15,116 nucleotides of DNA from CBDVBZ01 sp965372355. Its GTDB lineage: Bacteria > Krumholzibacteriota > Krumholzibacteriia > WVZY01. The notes under the pieces are model-generated. The model was not told the DNA's origin, ran no database searches, and saw nothing but the letters and a program-made list of their open reading frames with translations. The translations under genes and the position numbers were made by a program. Location of the stretch: NCBI GenBank assembly GCA_965372355.1, contig CBDVBZ010000090.1:1-15116 (forward strand). Reading direction: 5' to 3'. Positions within the stretch are counted from its first letter, which is position 1, and every line of letters starts with the position of its first letter. Shown piece by piece: positions 15,062 to 15,116 of the stretch.

Positions 15062-15116
15062 GCCGGAGTGGCGGAATGGTAGACGCAGCGGACTTAAAAT
15101 CCGCTGGGGCTATAAG
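15062..15116 (+). tRNA. tRNA-Leu (anticodon UAA), 3' part beyond the window
   Basis: The first 55 nt of a class II tRNA. Acceptor strand GCCGGAG, D-arm with AATGGTAGACGC, anticodon stem GCGGA/TCCGC around the loop CTTAAAA, giving anticodon TAA, which reads the UUA leucine codon. GGGGCTATAAG after the anticodon stem is the beginning of the long variable arm of leucine tRNAs. The T-arm and acceptor 3' strand are not in the window. Confidence 0.95.

Noticed and set aside
1..15116. CRISPR arrays, toxin-antitoxin pairs, prophage, integron or anti-phage systems
   Set aside because: I looked for regularly spaced repeats, recombinases, nucleases and paired small genes and found none that the sequence supports.

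Overview
The window looks like chromosomal DNA from a GC-rich, Gram-negative bacterium. It has a TonB-dependent outer-membrane receptor, Sec signal peptides, and a secreted protein ending in the PNPFNP...Y-type FlgD/T9SS-like C-terminal domain. It also has a kinase-TolB-TPR protein of the type common in the FCB superphylum and neighbouring candidate phyla (for example Krumholzibacteriota, Eisenbacteria, Latescibacterota, Gemmatimonadota). That placement is an inference from protein architecture; no rRNA gene is present to confirm it.

Left part, minus strand: a PEP/pyruvate-binding, phosphohistidine-domain protein (1-2534, C-terminus beyond the window) lies downstream of an NCS2 purine/uracil-type permease (2682-3998). 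The permease appears to be transcribed leaderless. Middle part, plus strand: a polytopic GT-C-like membrane protein (4198-5706, TTG start), a soluble Ser/Thr kinase with TolB-like and TPR regions (5811-7931), and a 59-residue protein 60 bp downstream (7992-8171). Facing them on the minus strand is a large secreted protein (8311-10920). It has seven ~52-residue repeats (a predicted seven-bladed beta-propeller), a CARDB-like domain, an FnIII-like domain and the C-terminal sorting/Ig-like domain, and it is preceded by a ~165-nt structured leader.

Right part: a 623-bp gene-poor stretch holds two outward-facing promoters and a decayed copy of the kinase gene's 3' end. A two-gene plus-strand cassette follows: a secreted histidine-rich protein (11544-12077) and a TonB-dependent receptor (12180-14288), most simply read as a transition-metal (zinc, nickel or copper) acquisition or sensing unit. 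A small two-helix membrane protein (14311-14664, minus) faces the receptor. An untranslated stretch with a terminator-like hairpin and a promoter-like site leads to a tRNA-Leu(UAA) cut by the window end.

A shared extended -10 element, TGGTATACT or a close variant, recurs ahead of most transcription units and is the best guide to transcript starts here. I see no CRISPR array, intact transposase, integrase, phage gene or recognisable defence system. The most interesting items are the His-rich/TonB cassette with its palindromic sites, the kinase 3'-end duplication, the dikinase-like protein lacking a PEP-synthase barrel, and the propeller protein with its structured leader.
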